DNA of 45,976 nt from Paracoccaceae bacterium (GCA_014323785.1 JACONJ010000028.1:1-45976); one strand, 5' to 3'. Positions 17,971 through 26,633 are shown, numbered from the stretch's first letter. A program made the numbers and translations. Notes: generated by a model not told the origin, from the letters alone.

Positions 17971-19341
17971 ATGGCTAACCCGAACTTCAAATCAGGGACC
18001 GTGTGGACGGGTGACAACCTGCACGTCATGCGGGGAATCAACAGCGAGTGCGTGGACCTGATATATCTGGACCCGCCGTTCAACTCGAATCGAATGTATA
18101 AGGCTCCGATAGGTTCTATTGCCGCAGGTGCTGCGTTCAAGGATATGTGGACGCTGGACGACGTGGACGTTTATGAACATGGCGAGTTGGCAGAGCGGAG
18201 CCCTGCGGCCCATGACGTGATCAAGGCCGCGCGGACGTGCCATGGCAAAGGCATGATGTCTTACCTGATCTTCATGGCCGTCCGTCTGATCGAGATGAAG
18301 CGCATCCTGAAGCCGTCGGGCAGCATCTGGCTGCACTGCGATGATGCGGCAGGGCATTACCTGAAACTACTGATGGATGGTATATTCGGGAAAGACAATT
18401 ACCAGAACGAGATCACATGGGAAAGGGTAAAAGGAGCTGGAAAGAGAGGAGGTAATGAACCCCAAAACTTTGGGCGTTCAACGGATCGCCTTTTCTTTTA
18501 CACTGGCACTGATCCACACACATTCAATTATAAGGCTGTATCGAAGCCTTATCCAAACTTTAAGCGTCGGTTTAACAGAGTTGATGAAAAGGGACGCTAT
18601 TATAGGCGCAGTCCTTTTAGGCCACCCGGTTTGGGACCAGCACCTAATTTGTGCTACGAATATAAAGGCGTTTTTCCGCCGCACGTGTCTGGATGGCTAA
18701 TGACCAAGGCCAATCTTGAATTGCTGGAAAACTCTGGCAATCTGGAATGGGAAAACGGGAAGCCATACAAGAAACAAAGGCCAGGTTCGGGTATATTGCC
18801 GAACAACTGCTGGACGGACATCAATATACCTGGCCGCAAGGAGTCCACGAAGTATCCTACGCAAAAGCCGCTGGCACTGCTTGAGCGCATCATCAAGGCG
18901 AGTTCCAATGAAGGCGATATGGTGTTTGACCCCTTTTGCGGGTGCGCCACGACGCTGGTATCGGCGGACAGGCTGAACCGCCAGTGGGCTGGTGCTGACC
19001 TATCGAGTTTGGCCATCAAGCTGGTCAACGAACGCATTGCCGATGAGCGAGGGTTGTGGGGCGGAGCGATTGCCCTTGATACACCGCCGCGTCGGACCGA
19101 TCTAGGCAAACTGCCGAACTATCGCACCAATGCCCACAGGCTATACGGCGAGCAGGAGGGCATCTGCGTCGGGTGCGATACGCACTTTCCCTTCAGGATC
19201 ATGGAGGTGGACCATAAAATCCCTCGGGCAAAAGGCGGCACCGATCATCCTGACAACCTGCAGCTGCTGTGCAGTCACTGCAACAGGTCAAAAGGTGGTA
19301 AAACCATGGCTGAATGGAGGGCATATAAAGACAGGGCCTAA
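17971..19341 (+). CDS. DNA methyltransferase fused to an HNH endonuclease
   Basis: This 456-residue protein joins a beta-class N6-adenine/N4-cytosine methyltransferase to a C-terminal HNH nuclease. Catalytic motif DPPF is at 34-37, and SAM motif FDPFCGCATT is at about 319-328. The HNH domain at about 395-440 has two CxxC pairs (CVGC, CSHC), the VDHKIPRAKGG core and DNLQLLC. A single chain that methylates and cuts suggests a stand-alone restriction-modification enzyme or a phage or mobile-element enzyme. The ATG at 17971 has GGAGAG upstream; an ATG four codons earlier is possible. It interrupts hslV-hslU and its methyltransferase half resembles the fragment at 1-1157. Confidence 0.9.
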   Translation: MANPNFKSGTVWTGDNLHVMRGINSECVDLIYLDPPFNSNRMYKAPIGSIAAGAAFKDMWTLDDVDVYEHGELAERSPAAHDVIKAARTCHGKGMMSYLIFMAVRLIEMKRILKPSGSIWLHCDDAAGHYLKLLMDGIFGKDNYQNEITWERVKGAGKRGGNEPQNFGRSTDRLFFYTGTDPHTFNYKAVSKPYPNFKRRFNRVDEKGRYYRRSPFRPPGLGPAPNLCYEYKGVFPPHVSGWLMTKANLELLENSGNLEWENGKPYKKQRPGSGILPNNCWTDINIPGRKESTKYPTQKPLALLERIIKASSNEGDMVFDPFCGCATTLVSADRLNRQWAGADLSSLAIKLVNERIADERGLWGGAIALDTPPRRTDLGKLPNYRTNAHRLYGEQEGICVGCDTHFPFRIMEVDHKIPRAKGGTDHPDNLQLLCSHCNRSKGGKTMAEWRAYKDRA

Positions 19342-19346
19342 GCCGC

Positions 19347-19378
19347 GACGGCCCTTGCAAGGGCCGTCACGGGGCAAA
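19347..19378 (+). repeat. 22-bp palindrome plus CCGTCACGGGGCAAA motif, copy 2
   Basis: A perfect 22-bp palindrome (19347-19368, centre TTGCAA) starts 6 bases after the methyltransferase stop. It overlaps CCGTCACGGGGCAAA (19364-19378), which matches copy 1 at 17905-17920 apart from one base. No U-run follows, so it is not a canonical terminator. It sits about 50 bases before the next gene, like copy 1. Confidence 0.6.
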
Positions 19379-19429
19379 GGGTAACCCCAGTCCGATGAGG
19401 TAGACCTTAACCGGAGAGGGAATGAAACC

Positions 19430-19714
19430 ATGGCGTCAAAATCCGAATGCCAGAAACAAAGCATTGATCATTGGGTGATACAGTCGTGCGAATACTATAT
19501 TTATGACGGCCCCCCAATGCGCCCGTTCATGGGCAGGTGGAAAGACCTCGACACCGACGTCTGCTACCTGACCGAAAAGGAAGCAGCCGATGCCCTGTTT
19601 GAAACAACATGCGAGGACAGCCCTTCAGGACGCGGACTCCAAGGTGTTGATTATCGAATTTCTTTTCGCCTCAGCGAAAAGGCAGAAGCAGAGAGGAATG
19701 AAAATGACCAATAA
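19430..19714 (+). CDS. Small protein of unknown function
   Basis: This 94-residue soluble, acidic protein has several aromatic residues in its first half (WVIQSCEYYIYDGPPMRPFMGRW) and no membrane segment or recognised domain. GGAGAGG lies about 10 bases before the ATG, which supports translation. Its last codons overlap the start of the membrane-protein gene by 11 bases. It follows the second copy of the hairpin-CCGTCAC leader, so it may belong to the same cassette as the methyltransferase. It could be an accessory or modulator of that enzyme, but nothing in the sequence shows this. Confidence 0.6.
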   Translation: MASKSECQKQSIDHWVIQSCEYYIYDGPPMRPFMGRWKDLDTDVCYLTEKEAADALFETTCEDSPSGRGLQGVDYRISFRLSEKAEAERNENDQ

Positions 19715-20819
19715 GGAAGCACGGCGGAAATCGGACGCGGCGACCGATCTAACCCGCGATGACATCCGTGCCGCCGTTGGCGCGGGAATGATGAGCGAGG
19801 CACAGGCTGTCTCGCTTATCGCGCTGGCGGATATGCGGCGCGGGGCACGGGCACACATATCTGGCACGGATGAGCCGTTCGAGCTCTTTCGCGGGTTCAA
19901 CGAGATTTTCATCGTCGTGGGCCTTGTCATCCTTTATTCTGGCTGGTGGGGCCTGACCGGTCCATCTCTTGGCCGTGGTGCGGGCGGTTCTGTGGCGTGG
20001 CTTTACCCGGTGCTCGCTATGGGGGCGGTTGTCCTCCTGGCCCGATATTTCACGCTGACCCGGCGGATGGTGGCCCCCTCAATCACGCTCACGATTTTCT
20101 TTGGTCTTGGCGCACTGCAACTGGGTCTGACCATTGCCTGGATACTGGATGCCACATTTTCAATCGCCCTGGTTCTGGGCGTAGGCCTTTCTACCCTACT
20201 GCTGGGAGGATATTACTGGATATTCCGTGTGCCTTTCACCATGGCACTGGTGGCCATCGGCGTGTTCGGCACGGCCTTCGGGCTGGTCACATTGGACGGC
20301 ACGATACCAAGCGACCCAAGCGACCTGTTCCTTCTGACCGGTGAAGGGCCCTTCGCGATTCTGACCTTTGTCTTGGGTCTTGTCGGGCTTGTCATTGCCA
20401 TGCGCTTTGACATGAGCGATCCGCACCGGATCACACGGCGGTCTGCCAGCGGCTTCTGGCTACATATCATCGCTGCGCCCGCGATTGTGAACACGGTAGC
20501 ACTTTCGCTTTTCGACGTTGGGAGCGTTCTTACACAGCTATTGCTGGTGGGCTTTGTTGCATTAATGGCGATACTTGCTATAATCATCGACCGGCGTTCT
20601 CTCCTTGTGTCTGGTGTCGGCTACATCGTGGCCTTATCGTTCACGGTGATGGAGGGCAGTACCTATCCCACGATCCTGCTTTTTGGCCTTGGGTTGATCG
20701 TGCTCGGCGCGAAATGGGATGTTCTGCGCACATGGCTGATGCAAACGCTTCCCGGCTTTCCGGGCAAGGACCGTCTGCCACCATGGACCTTGATGACCTC
20801 TGAGGAGACCTCAACTTGA
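19704..20819 (+). CDS. Multi-pass membrane protein between hslV and hslU
   Basis: This 371-residue protein has a soluble N-terminus of about 70 residues ([28 protein letters not shown], then [17 protein letters not shown]) followed by about ten hydrophobic segments. A short helical head before the membrane part recalls DUF2157-like proteins, but I cannot name a family with certainty. A gene of this kind is, as far as I recall, a usual neighbour of hslU in Rhodobacterales, so it is probably native. GAGAGG before the ATG at 19704 fixes the start; a longer frame from 19590 lies inside the previous gene. Its stop overlaps the hslU TTG start. Confidence 0.8.
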   Translation: MTNKEARRKSDAATDLTRDDIRAAVGAGMMSEAQAVSLIALADMRRGARAHISGTDEPFELFRGFNEIFIVVGLVILYSGWWGLTGPSLGRGAGGSVAWLYPVLAMGAVVLLARYFTLTRRMVAPSITLTIFFGLGALQLGLTIAWILDATFSIALVLGVGLSTLLLGGYYWIFRVPFTMALVAIGVFGTAFGLVTLDGTIPSDPSDLFLLTGEGPFAILTFVLGLVGLVIAMRFDMSDPHRITRRSASGFWLHIIAAPAIVNTVALSLFDVGSVLTQLLLVGFVALMAILAIIIDRRSLLVSGVGYIVALSFTVMEGSTYPTILLFGLGLIVLGAKWDVLRTWLMQTLPGFPGKDRLPPWTLMTSEETST

Positions 20820-22132
20820 CCAACCTGACCCCGCGAGAGATCGTTTCGCAGCTTGATCGTTTCATTATCGGCCAGAAGGATGCCAAGCGTGCCGTGGCCG
20901 TGGCACTGCGTAACCGCTGGCGGCGCAGGCAATTGGGCGATGATCTACGCGATGAGGTCTATCCCAAGAACATCCTGATGATCGGTCCAACCGGCGTGGG
21001 TAAGACAGAGATCAGCCGCCGCCTGGCCAGGCTGTCCCGCGCACCCTTCATCAAGGTGGAGGCGACGAAATTCACCGAGGTTGGCTATGTCGGCCGCGAC
21101 GTTGAGCAGATCATCCGCGATCTGGTGGATACCGCCCAGATTATGATTCGAGACCAGATGCGCGAAGAGGTGAAGAGCAGTGCCCATGACAATGCCGAGG
21201 AGCGTATAATCGACACGCTTGCGGGGACAGATGCACGCGACCAGACGCGAGAGATGTTCCGCAAAAAACTCCGCGCGGGAGAGTTGGATGACACGGTGAT
21301 CGAGCTGGAGGTTGCCGATACGTCCAACCAGATGCCAATGTTTGAAATCCCGGGACAGCCTGGTGGCATGGTCGGGATAGCGGGCGGTATAAATCTGGGT
21401 GATATTCTTGGCAAAGCCTTTGGCGGGCGCATGGTGCGCAAGCGCATGACCGTGGCCGCCAGCCATGACCTGCTGATTCAGGAGGAGGCCGACAAGCTAC
21501 TGGACCAGGAAACTGTTAGTCGCGAGGCGATGCGCGTAGCGGAACAGAACGGAATTGTGTTCATTGACGAAATTGACAAGGTTGCCGCCCGACAGGATGC
21601 GCGGGGCGGTGATGTCAGCCGGGAAGGGGTGCAGCGCGACCTTCTGCCCCTGATCGAGGGTACAACTGTTAGTACCAAGCACGGGCCGATAAAGACCGAC
21701 CACATCCTTTTTATTGCCTCGGGCGCGTTCCATATCTCAAAGCCGTCGGATTTGTTACCCGAACTTCAGGGACGCCTGCCCATCCGCGTGGAGTTACGCG
21801 CCCTGGCAGAGGAGGATTTCGTCCGCATTCTGACGGACACGGACAATGCGTTGACCCGGCAATATACGGCCCTGATGGCAACTGAGGAGGTTGAGGTCAG
21901 GTTTACCGATGACGGGATCGCCGCCATGGCGCGAATTGCCGCCCAGGTAAACCACGATGTCGAAAACATCGGCGCACGACGGCTTTATACGGTGATGGAG
22001 CGGGTGTTTGAAGATCTCAGCTTCACGGCACCGGACCAATCCGGGCGCAGTGTTGTGGTCGATGCTGCCTTTGTCGAGGGCAACCTGGGTGCACTGTTGC
22101 GTAGCGCAGACCTCAGCCGCTATGTCCTCTGA
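20816..22132 (+). CDS. hslU: ATP-dependent protease ATPase subunit HslU
   Basis: This 438-residue AAA+ unfoldase feeds substrates to HslV. Walker A GPTGVGKT is at residues 57-64, Walker B is in [14 protein letters not shown], and the pore loop GYVGRDVE and C-terminal [21 protein letters not shown] are all present. The start is TTG at 20816, inside the stop of the membrane-protein gene (TTGA overlap), with AGGAGA about 7 bases upstream. It ends 18 bases before the convergent smr gene, and no terminator is visible. Confidence 0.95.
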   Translation: MTNLTPREIVSQLDRFIIGQKDAKRAVAVALRNRWRRRQLGDDLRDEVYPKNILMIGPTGVGKTEISRRLARLSRAPFIKVEATKFTEVGYVGRDVEQIIRDLVDTAQIMIRDQMREEVKSSAHDNAEERIIDTLAGTDARDQTREMFRKKLRAGELDDTVIELEVADTSNQMPMFEIPGQPGGMVGIAGGINLGDILGKAFGGRMVRKRMTVAASHDLLIQEEADKLLDQETVSREAMRVAEQNGIVFIDEIDKVAARQDARGGDVSREGVQRDLLPLIEGTTVSTKHGPIKTDHILFIASGAFHISKPSDLLPELQGRLPIRVELRALAEEDFVRILTDTDNALTRQYTALMATEEVEVRFTDDGIAAMARIAAQVNHDVENIGARRLYTVMERVFEDLSFTAPDQSGRSVVVDAAFVEGNLGALLRSADLSRYVL

Positions 22133-22150
22133 CCAGCCTCGAGAACAGCT

Positions 22151-22720
22151 TTACCGGTTGCGCCGCAGATAGACATAGTAGGCACCATCCCCGCCATGCT
22201 GCGCGTGAGCCGGACACACATGCTGAACTATCGCGCCAAGTGGCGGGGCTTTAAGCCAGTGTGGAACGTGGTATCGAAGCACCCCACACCGGACCGGGAT
22301 CGGGCCAGAATCGTATCGGGCCTTGCCTTTGCCGGTGATCACAAGAACCAGCCGCTTTTGTGCGGCGTGAGCGGTCTGAATAAAACGGATCAGACGCGGA
22401 TGCGCCTCGGCCAGAGTCATTCCGTGAAAATCCAACCTCCCCTCGAGCTTCATCTTGCCGCACTGCATCCGGCGATAGGTGCCGTGGTCCATCCGCACTG
22501 GCGCAGAAGATGTTCGTTCGGGATGTTTTGTCGACCCTGTCGCCCTTTCACCAATCTGAAAGTCACGAACCCTAAATCGGGACGGACGTTTTTTCGACGA
22601 CTTATTAAGAACGTGTACCGGTGCCTTCTGCGAAAGCACCATCGGATTGGTGCTGTGCGCCACCTTTGCCCAAAGGTCGCGATCTTCCCTGCTCAGCGTC
22701 TTTCCTGGTCGGCGCGTCAT
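22151..22720 (-). CDS. Smr-domain protein
   Basis: This 189-residue protein has a basic N-terminal half of low complexity and a C-terminal Smr domain: LEGRLDFHGMTLAEAHPRLIRFI, RLVLVITGKGK, GVLRYHVPHWL, and AHAQHGGDGAYYVYLRR. Smr domains are nucleases or nicking enzymes related to the MutS2 C-terminus, acting on DNA or, in some bacteria, on stalled-ribosome mRNA; the target is unknown here. The start overlaps the stop of the upstream mltA remnant by ATGA, a relic of operon coupling. Confidence 0.88.
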   Translation of the reverse strand: MTRRPGKTLSREDRDLWAKVAHSTNPMVLSQKAPVHVLNKSSKKRPSRFRVRDFQIGERATGSTKHPERTSSAPVRMDHGTYRRMQCGKMKLEGRLDFHGMTLAEAHPRLIRFIQTAHAAQKRLVLVITGKGKARYDSGPIPVRCGVLRYHVPHWLKAPPLGAIVQHVCPAHAQHGGDGAYYVYLRRNR

Positions 22721-22861
22721 GTCAGGCCCCCGGCACCAAGCGATGTGCCATCCTGATCTGCAGCAGAATCACCACGCCAAAAATCCAATATCTGGTCCAG
22801 CACGGCACGCAGAAGCAGAACCTCCAGGAAGGAACACGACACTGCCCTGTTCCATGGGGGG
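22717..22861 (-). pseudogene. mltA: Probable 3' remnant of mltA (murein transglycosylase A)
   Basis: The 145 bases between the Tim44-like gene and smr read, on the minus strand, LDFWRGDSAADQDG and then a TGA that overlaps the smr start by ATGA. This resembles the MltA C-terminus (FFWGxGDxAA..AG..). Related Rhodobacterales carry mltA between the Tim44-like gene and smr. Only about 45 codons are left. The assignment rests on a short match and remembered gene order, so it is tentative. Confidence 0.4.
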
Positions 22862-23521
22862 TCATCCGCCTGTAGCCACCAATGTCCAATTCGGATCCGA
22901 ACGGCCCATGACCCGATAAAAGGTCCACACATCGCGCTGGCGATTGATTTCATTCGGGTCACCTTCGACAACCTCACCATCTGCGTTCTTCACGACCGAA
23001 GTCAACTCACCCACAAAGCGGACGGTCACTTCCGCGGTGCTGGTCTGCCGGTCAAAACTGGCGTCTTGCAGCGTCAGTTCACGAATACCAACAAAATTAG
23101 CTTCAATCGAAAGACCCTGTTCTTCGCGTTGACGAATGACATCTTCAAAGGTTTCGAGGACGTCATCGGCCAGAAACGGGCGCAATCCGTCCACATCGCC
23201 ATTTTCAAACGCCATCAGAATCATCTCATAAGCGTCGCGCGCCCCGTCCAGGAATGCACTGACCGAAAACCCGTGTTCCGCCAGTTTCATCGCGGCCAGG
23301 GCTTTGGCGGCATCGCTGCCGTCTTCGACATGATCGGTGATATCGAGATCCGGTCCGCCCTCGATCACCTCGAAATCACGGTGCTTATCCGAACGGTGCT
23401 CAAGAGGATTGACGGGAGGTTTTTCGAAACCTTCCCGCGTGCCCAAGACATTGCGCAGACGCATGATCAGGAAGATCGCTATCCCAGCAAGGACAAGCAG
23501 CGAGATAAAAGGCGAGTTCAT
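22862..23521 (-). CDS. Tim44-like domain protein
   Basis: This 219-residue protein has one N-terminal transmembrane segment (PFISLLVLAGIAIFLIMRL), a linker, and a Tim44-like domain (about 95-219) with AFLDGARDAYEMILMAFENGDVDGLRPFLADDV and TVRFVGELTSVV. Such inner-membrane proteins resemble the mitochondrial import motor scaffold; the bacterial role is not settled. AAGGA lies 6 bases before the ATG at 23521, and this start was preferred to an upstream in-frame codon. It faces the broken fxsA and secB in divergent arrangement. Confidence 0.87.
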   Translation of the reverse strand: MNSPFISLLVLAGIAIFLIMRLRNVLGTREGFEKPPVNPLEHRSDKHRDFEVIEGGPDLDITDHVEDGSDAAKALAAMKLAEHGFSVSAFLDGARDAYEMILMAFENGDVDGLRPFLADDVLETFEDVIRQREEQGLSIEANFVGIRELTLQDASFDRQTSTAEVTVRFVGELTSVVKNADGEVVEGDPNEINRQRDVWTFYRVMGRSDPNWTLVATGG

Positions 23522-23605
23522 TATGATTCCTTGGTTGGGACAACATGGGCTTTGTGGTATATGTCGTCGGACATATGTAGTAAAGGGTTGGGTCAAGTGT
23601 AGCAA

Positions 23606-24000
23606 TCCCAAGGCAGCATATCTGGGAACCTTGCTTGTCGGCTCTCAGGGGGGTACAAAGCGATTTGGGGGTTGCGCCAGAGCCTAGGTGTACTGAACGC
23701 CCCGGTTGAGCCCCTGGCGCATGGCGTAGTGATTCTTTTGTCGGGCGCATCTCTGTTGACCCCAGGCTTCTTCACCGATACCGTAGACCTTGAGTTGTTG
23801 GTACCCGTGGTTCGACGCTATGTGTATCATCAGTTGCAAAGCGGGTGCAGGTGGCTCTGATTGTTTTAGAACATACTGGGCACCAGGGGCCACGAAGAAT
23901 ACAAGACGATGTGATCGATGGCCTGCTTGAAGTGGAGGTGCAGACGTGCCAAGGCCTATTGTGCCGGAGGCGGGGTTGAGCTTTATAAAGTAAGCTGACA
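23606..24000 (+). pseudogene. fxsA: Broken fxsA-family membrane protein gene
   Basis: The stretch between the Tim44-like gene and secB contains FxsA-like pieces in different plus-strand frames. YLGTLLVGSQGG near 23620-23650 is followed, after a break at a six-G run, by QSLGVLNAPVEPLAHGVVIL and SLLTPGFFTDTVDLELLVPVVR (about 23675-23815). After a stop at 23860, another frame gives DDVIDGLLEVE (near 23908). FxsA proteins have this order: RSQG, EPLAHG, LLLTPGFFTD, RP.R and a DDVIDGE tail. The N-terminal part is not recognisable. FxsA normally lies between the Tim44-like gene and secB in this group, which supports the call. Confidence 0.7.
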
Positions 24001-24032
24001 TAGAATCGCAACACATTCCAGTGGAGATCAAC

Positions 24033-24515
24033 ATGACCGAAGAGAAAACCGCCCAGCCGATACAACCGCGCATGTATATCCTGGGGCAATTCATCCGCGA
24101 CCTGTCCTTTGAGAACATCGCCGCGCAAAAGCAGATACTCATTCGAAGCCAACCGGACATTCAGGTGCAGGCTGCACTTGACACCCGCAAGCGGGACGCG
24201 GCCAACCAGTACGATGTGATTGTGAAGCTGAATATCAAATCAACAACAAAAGGTGATCAACCACAAACGGTCCTCATTTTAGAATTGGATTATGTTGGCA
24301 TCTTCCGGGTCGAAAATGTGCCTAATGAACAGCTTCATCCGCTCCTGATGATCGAAGGCCCCCGTATGCTGTTCCCGTTCATGCGCCGTATCATTTGGGA
24401 CATCACACGCGATGGCGGTGTCCCGCAGGTGAACCTGGAGAATATTGATTTTCTGGCGATGTACCGCAATGAGATGGCCCGCCGCGCACAAGAAAAGAAA
24501 GCTTCTGACACATGA
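24033..24515 (+). CDS. secB: Protein-export chaperone SecB
   Basis: This 160-residue tetrameric chaperone keeps preproteins unfolded and delivers them to SecA. MYILGQFIRDLSFENIAAQ at the N-terminus and LHPLLMIEGPRMLFPFMRRIIWDITRDGG are SecB signatures. GGAG lies 7 bases before the ATG at 24033; an in-frame GTG four codons upstream overlaps the ribosome binding site and was rejected. Its 3' end meets dnaQ convergently with 3 bases between the stops. Confidence 0.95.
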   Translation: MTEEKTAQPIQPRMYILGQFIRDLSFENIAAQKQILIRSQPDIQVQAALDTRKRDAANQYDVIVKLNIKSTTKGDQPQTVLILELDYVGIFRVENVPNEQLHPLLMIEGPRMLFPFMRRIIWDITRDGGVPQVNLENIDFLAMYRNEMARRAQEKKASDT

Positions 24516-24518
24516 TTT

Positions 24519-25208
24519 TCAGGAGGAGCGCGGCCAAAGCGTATCTGGGCCCAGCTCTTCAACGAATTTGGCATGGTCGATTCGCTCTTCCTTAGTTAAA
24601 CGCGGCTTAAGTGGTACTCGCCTGGGATATACGCACCAGGAGCCGCTGGTTTCTGTGGTGGCTTTAGCCCGAGTCTGCGTGTTTAATCTGAAATCCGGTT
24701 GTCGTCCACCTCTTAATTCCAGATACACTTCTGCCAAGAGTTTGGAATCGATCAAGGCACTGTGCTTCTCTCTCACACCGTTGTCGATTCTAAACCGGCG
24801 GCACAGCGCATCTAGCGACGCCGGAGAGCCGGGGAATCTGCGACGAGCGAGCTCAAGCGTATCCTCTACGTCGTTGCGCAGCACTGGCCTCTGCTCTCGG
24901 GTCAGTTCCGCATTCAGAAACTTTATGTCAAAGCTCGCATTGTGGATCACCAGCGTTGCATCGCCTATAAATTCCAAGAAGTCATCAACGACTTGGGCGA
25001 AAATCTTTTTATCTCTCAGGAATTCATCGCTCAGCCCGTGAACATCAAAGGCCGCTGTTGGCATCTTGCGTTGCGGATTGATATACCAACAACGAGTTTT
25101 CCCTGTTGGAACATGCTGCTCCAGTTCCACGCAACCGATTTCTACAATCCGGTCCCCTTCATCCGGGTCAAGGCCAGTGGTCTCTGTATCAAGTACGATT
25201 TCACGCAC
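24519..25208 (-). CDS. dnaQ: DNA polymerase III epsilon subunit (3'-5' exonuclease)
   Basis: This 229-residue DEDDh exonuclease proofreads during replication. Exo I is LDTETTGLDP (Asp7, Glu9), Exo II is LVIHNASFDIKFL, and Exo III is KHSALIDSKLLAEVY with the catalytic His. The C-terminal part that binds the polymerase follows. It overlaps coaE by 8 bases and lies in the aroE-coaE-dnaQ unit common next to alphaproteobacterial origins. Confidence 0.94.
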   Translation of the reverse strand: MREIVLDTETTGLDPDEGDRIVEIGCVELEQHVPTGKTRCWYINPQRKMPTAAFDVHGLSDEFLRDKKIFAQVVDDFLEFIGDATLVIHNASFDIKFLNAELTREQRPVLRNDVEDTLELARRRFPGSPASLDALCRRFRIDNGVREKHSALIDSKLLAEVYLELRGGRQPDFRLNTQTRAKATTETSGSWCVYPRRVPLKPRLTKEERIDHAKFVEELGPDTLWPRSS

Positions 25209-25794
25209 GGGTCTGCTCCATTATTTCTCTGATGAGAGTCTCTACATCAGTCCTTGTTTGTTCAAGGGTTCTGGTTCTGATCACAAAATCCGCCCGTGCG
25301 CGCTTCTCGGCATCCGGCATTTGCCGTGACAGGATCAGATCAAATGCCTCTGGGTCCATCCCTGGACGAGACAAAACCCGCTGGCGTTGAGCCTCTGCAT
25401 TGGTAGTGACGACAAGAACACCGTTCAGCCACCGGTCTGCGCCCGTTTCAAAAAGAAGAGGTATGTCTAAAAGAACCAAAGGTGCACCATCATTCAGGTC
25501 CAGGAAATTCTGCCGATCCTCTGCAACCAGTGGATGCACGACCACCTCCAGTCGGGACAGGGCAGTTTCATCCTCGGCAATCCACTTCCTCAACTGGGTA
25601 CGGGCGACTGCCCCATTGTATATCAAACTAGGTCGGAGCTCCCGGATAGCTGGAACAGCTACACCACCCGCCTGATAGATTCGATATACTACTTCGTCGG
25701 CATCCCACACCGGAACACCCGTGGCCCGGAAGAAATCCGCGGTGGTGGATTTACCCATTCCGATGGAACCGGTAAGACCCAGCCGATAGGTCAT
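25201..25794 (-). CDS. coaE: Dephospho-CoA kinase
   Basis: This 197-residue enzyme phosphorylates dephospho-CoA to coenzyme A, the last step of CoA synthesis. The P-loop GLTGSIGMGKST is at residues 6-17. VWDADEVVYRIY, HPLVAEDR and VLLDIPLLFETG are CoaE motifs. It overlaps aroE by 4 bases upstream and dnaQ downstream, so the three genes are one operon. Confidence 0.94.
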   Translation of the reverse strand: MTYRLGLTGSIGMGKSTTADFFRATGVPVWDADEVVYRIYQAGGVAVPAIRELRPSLIYNGAVARTQLRKWIAEDETALSRLEVVVHPLVAEDRQNFLDLNDGAPLVLLDIPLLFETGADRWLNGVLVVTTNAEAQRQRVLSRPGMDPEAFDLILSRQMPDAEKRARADFVIRTRTLEQTRTDVETLIREIMEQTRA

Positions 25795-26633
25795 CCTGCC
25801 AATACCGCAGAACGAAGATCCTGGTCAACGACAGGCGTTGTCCCAAACCATCGCTCAAAACCGGGTGCTGCTTGGTGTAGTAGCATCCCCAAGCCATTGA
25901 TCGTACTGCACCCCATCGCGGTCGCCGCTCTTAGAAGCGGTGTTTCAAGCGGTGTGTAGACGATATCTGTTACCAAAGCCTTGGGCGAAAGCCCGGTCAA
26001 ATCAAGGTTCAGAGGTGGACGACCGACCATCCCAAGGGATGTGGCGTTTATTAATGTTGTCACCCTAGGCAGGGCTGTATATGCGTTATTCCAGTCAATA
26101 ATCTCAATTGGCCCTCCCATATCCTTCGCCATTACCTCCGCCCGTTTCGACGTCCTGTTGCTAAGGATGATACGCGGTGCCCCAGCCTCGATAATGGCAA
26201 CAAGGATGGCGCGTGCGGCACCGCCTGCACCCAAAATCAATACCGGACCTGCAGTAATATCCCAATTTGGTGCCGATTGCTGTACGTTTGCTAAAAACCC
26301 GGATCCATCTGTGTTATCAGCATGGATATGGCCATTACCGTTAAAAGTCAATGTATTTGCCGCACCAATCCTATAGGCTTGTGGCGTGACCTCATGAGCA
26401 AAATCAAGAACTGCCCTTTTATGAGGAATCGTGACGTTGATACCCCGGAACCCCATGTTCGGTAATAACCGAAGACTCATTGGTAGGTCCGCGGCTGTAA
26501 TACGCAGGGGCACATAATAGCCTTTAACGCCATAGCGATGCAGCCAGTGGCTATGCAGGATCGGGGATTTACTATGTCTAATCGGGTCGCCGATGATACC
26601 GGCCAGAACTGCGGATACTGTCATTCCCTTCAC
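25791..26633 (-). CDS. aroE: Shikimate dehydrogenase
   Basis: This 280-residue enzyme reduces 3-dehydroshikimate to shikimate in aromatic amino acid synthesis. The N-terminal substrate motif GDPIRHSKSPILHSHWL, the INVTIPHK catalytic lysine and the NADP-binding LILGAGGAARAILVAI are present. The longest frame starts with GTG at 26633; an ATG at 26624 (277 residues) is equally plausible, though its AAGGGA is very close. It is the first gene left of the candidate origin and points away from it. The maf gene that often precedes aroE is absent. Confidence 0.93.
   Translation of the reverse strand: MKGMTVSAVLAGIIGDPIRHSKSPILHSHWLHRYGVKGYYVPLRITAADLPMSLRLLPNMGFRGINVTIPHKRAVLDFAHEVTPQAYRIGAANTLTFNGNGHIHADNTDGSGFLANVQQSAPNWDITAGPVLILGAGGAARAILVAIIEAGAPRIILSNRTSKRAEVMAKDMGGPIEIIDWNNAYTALPRVTTLINATSLGMVGRPPLNLDLTGLSPKALVTDIVYTPLETPLLRAATAMGCSTINGLGMLLHQAAPGFERWFGTTPVVDQDLRSAVLAG

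Noticed and set aside
19347-19378. Palindrome after the methyltransferase as a rho-independent terminator
   Set aside because: The stem is strong, but no run of Ts follows on either side, and the conserved CCGTCAC part extends beyond it as in copy 1.
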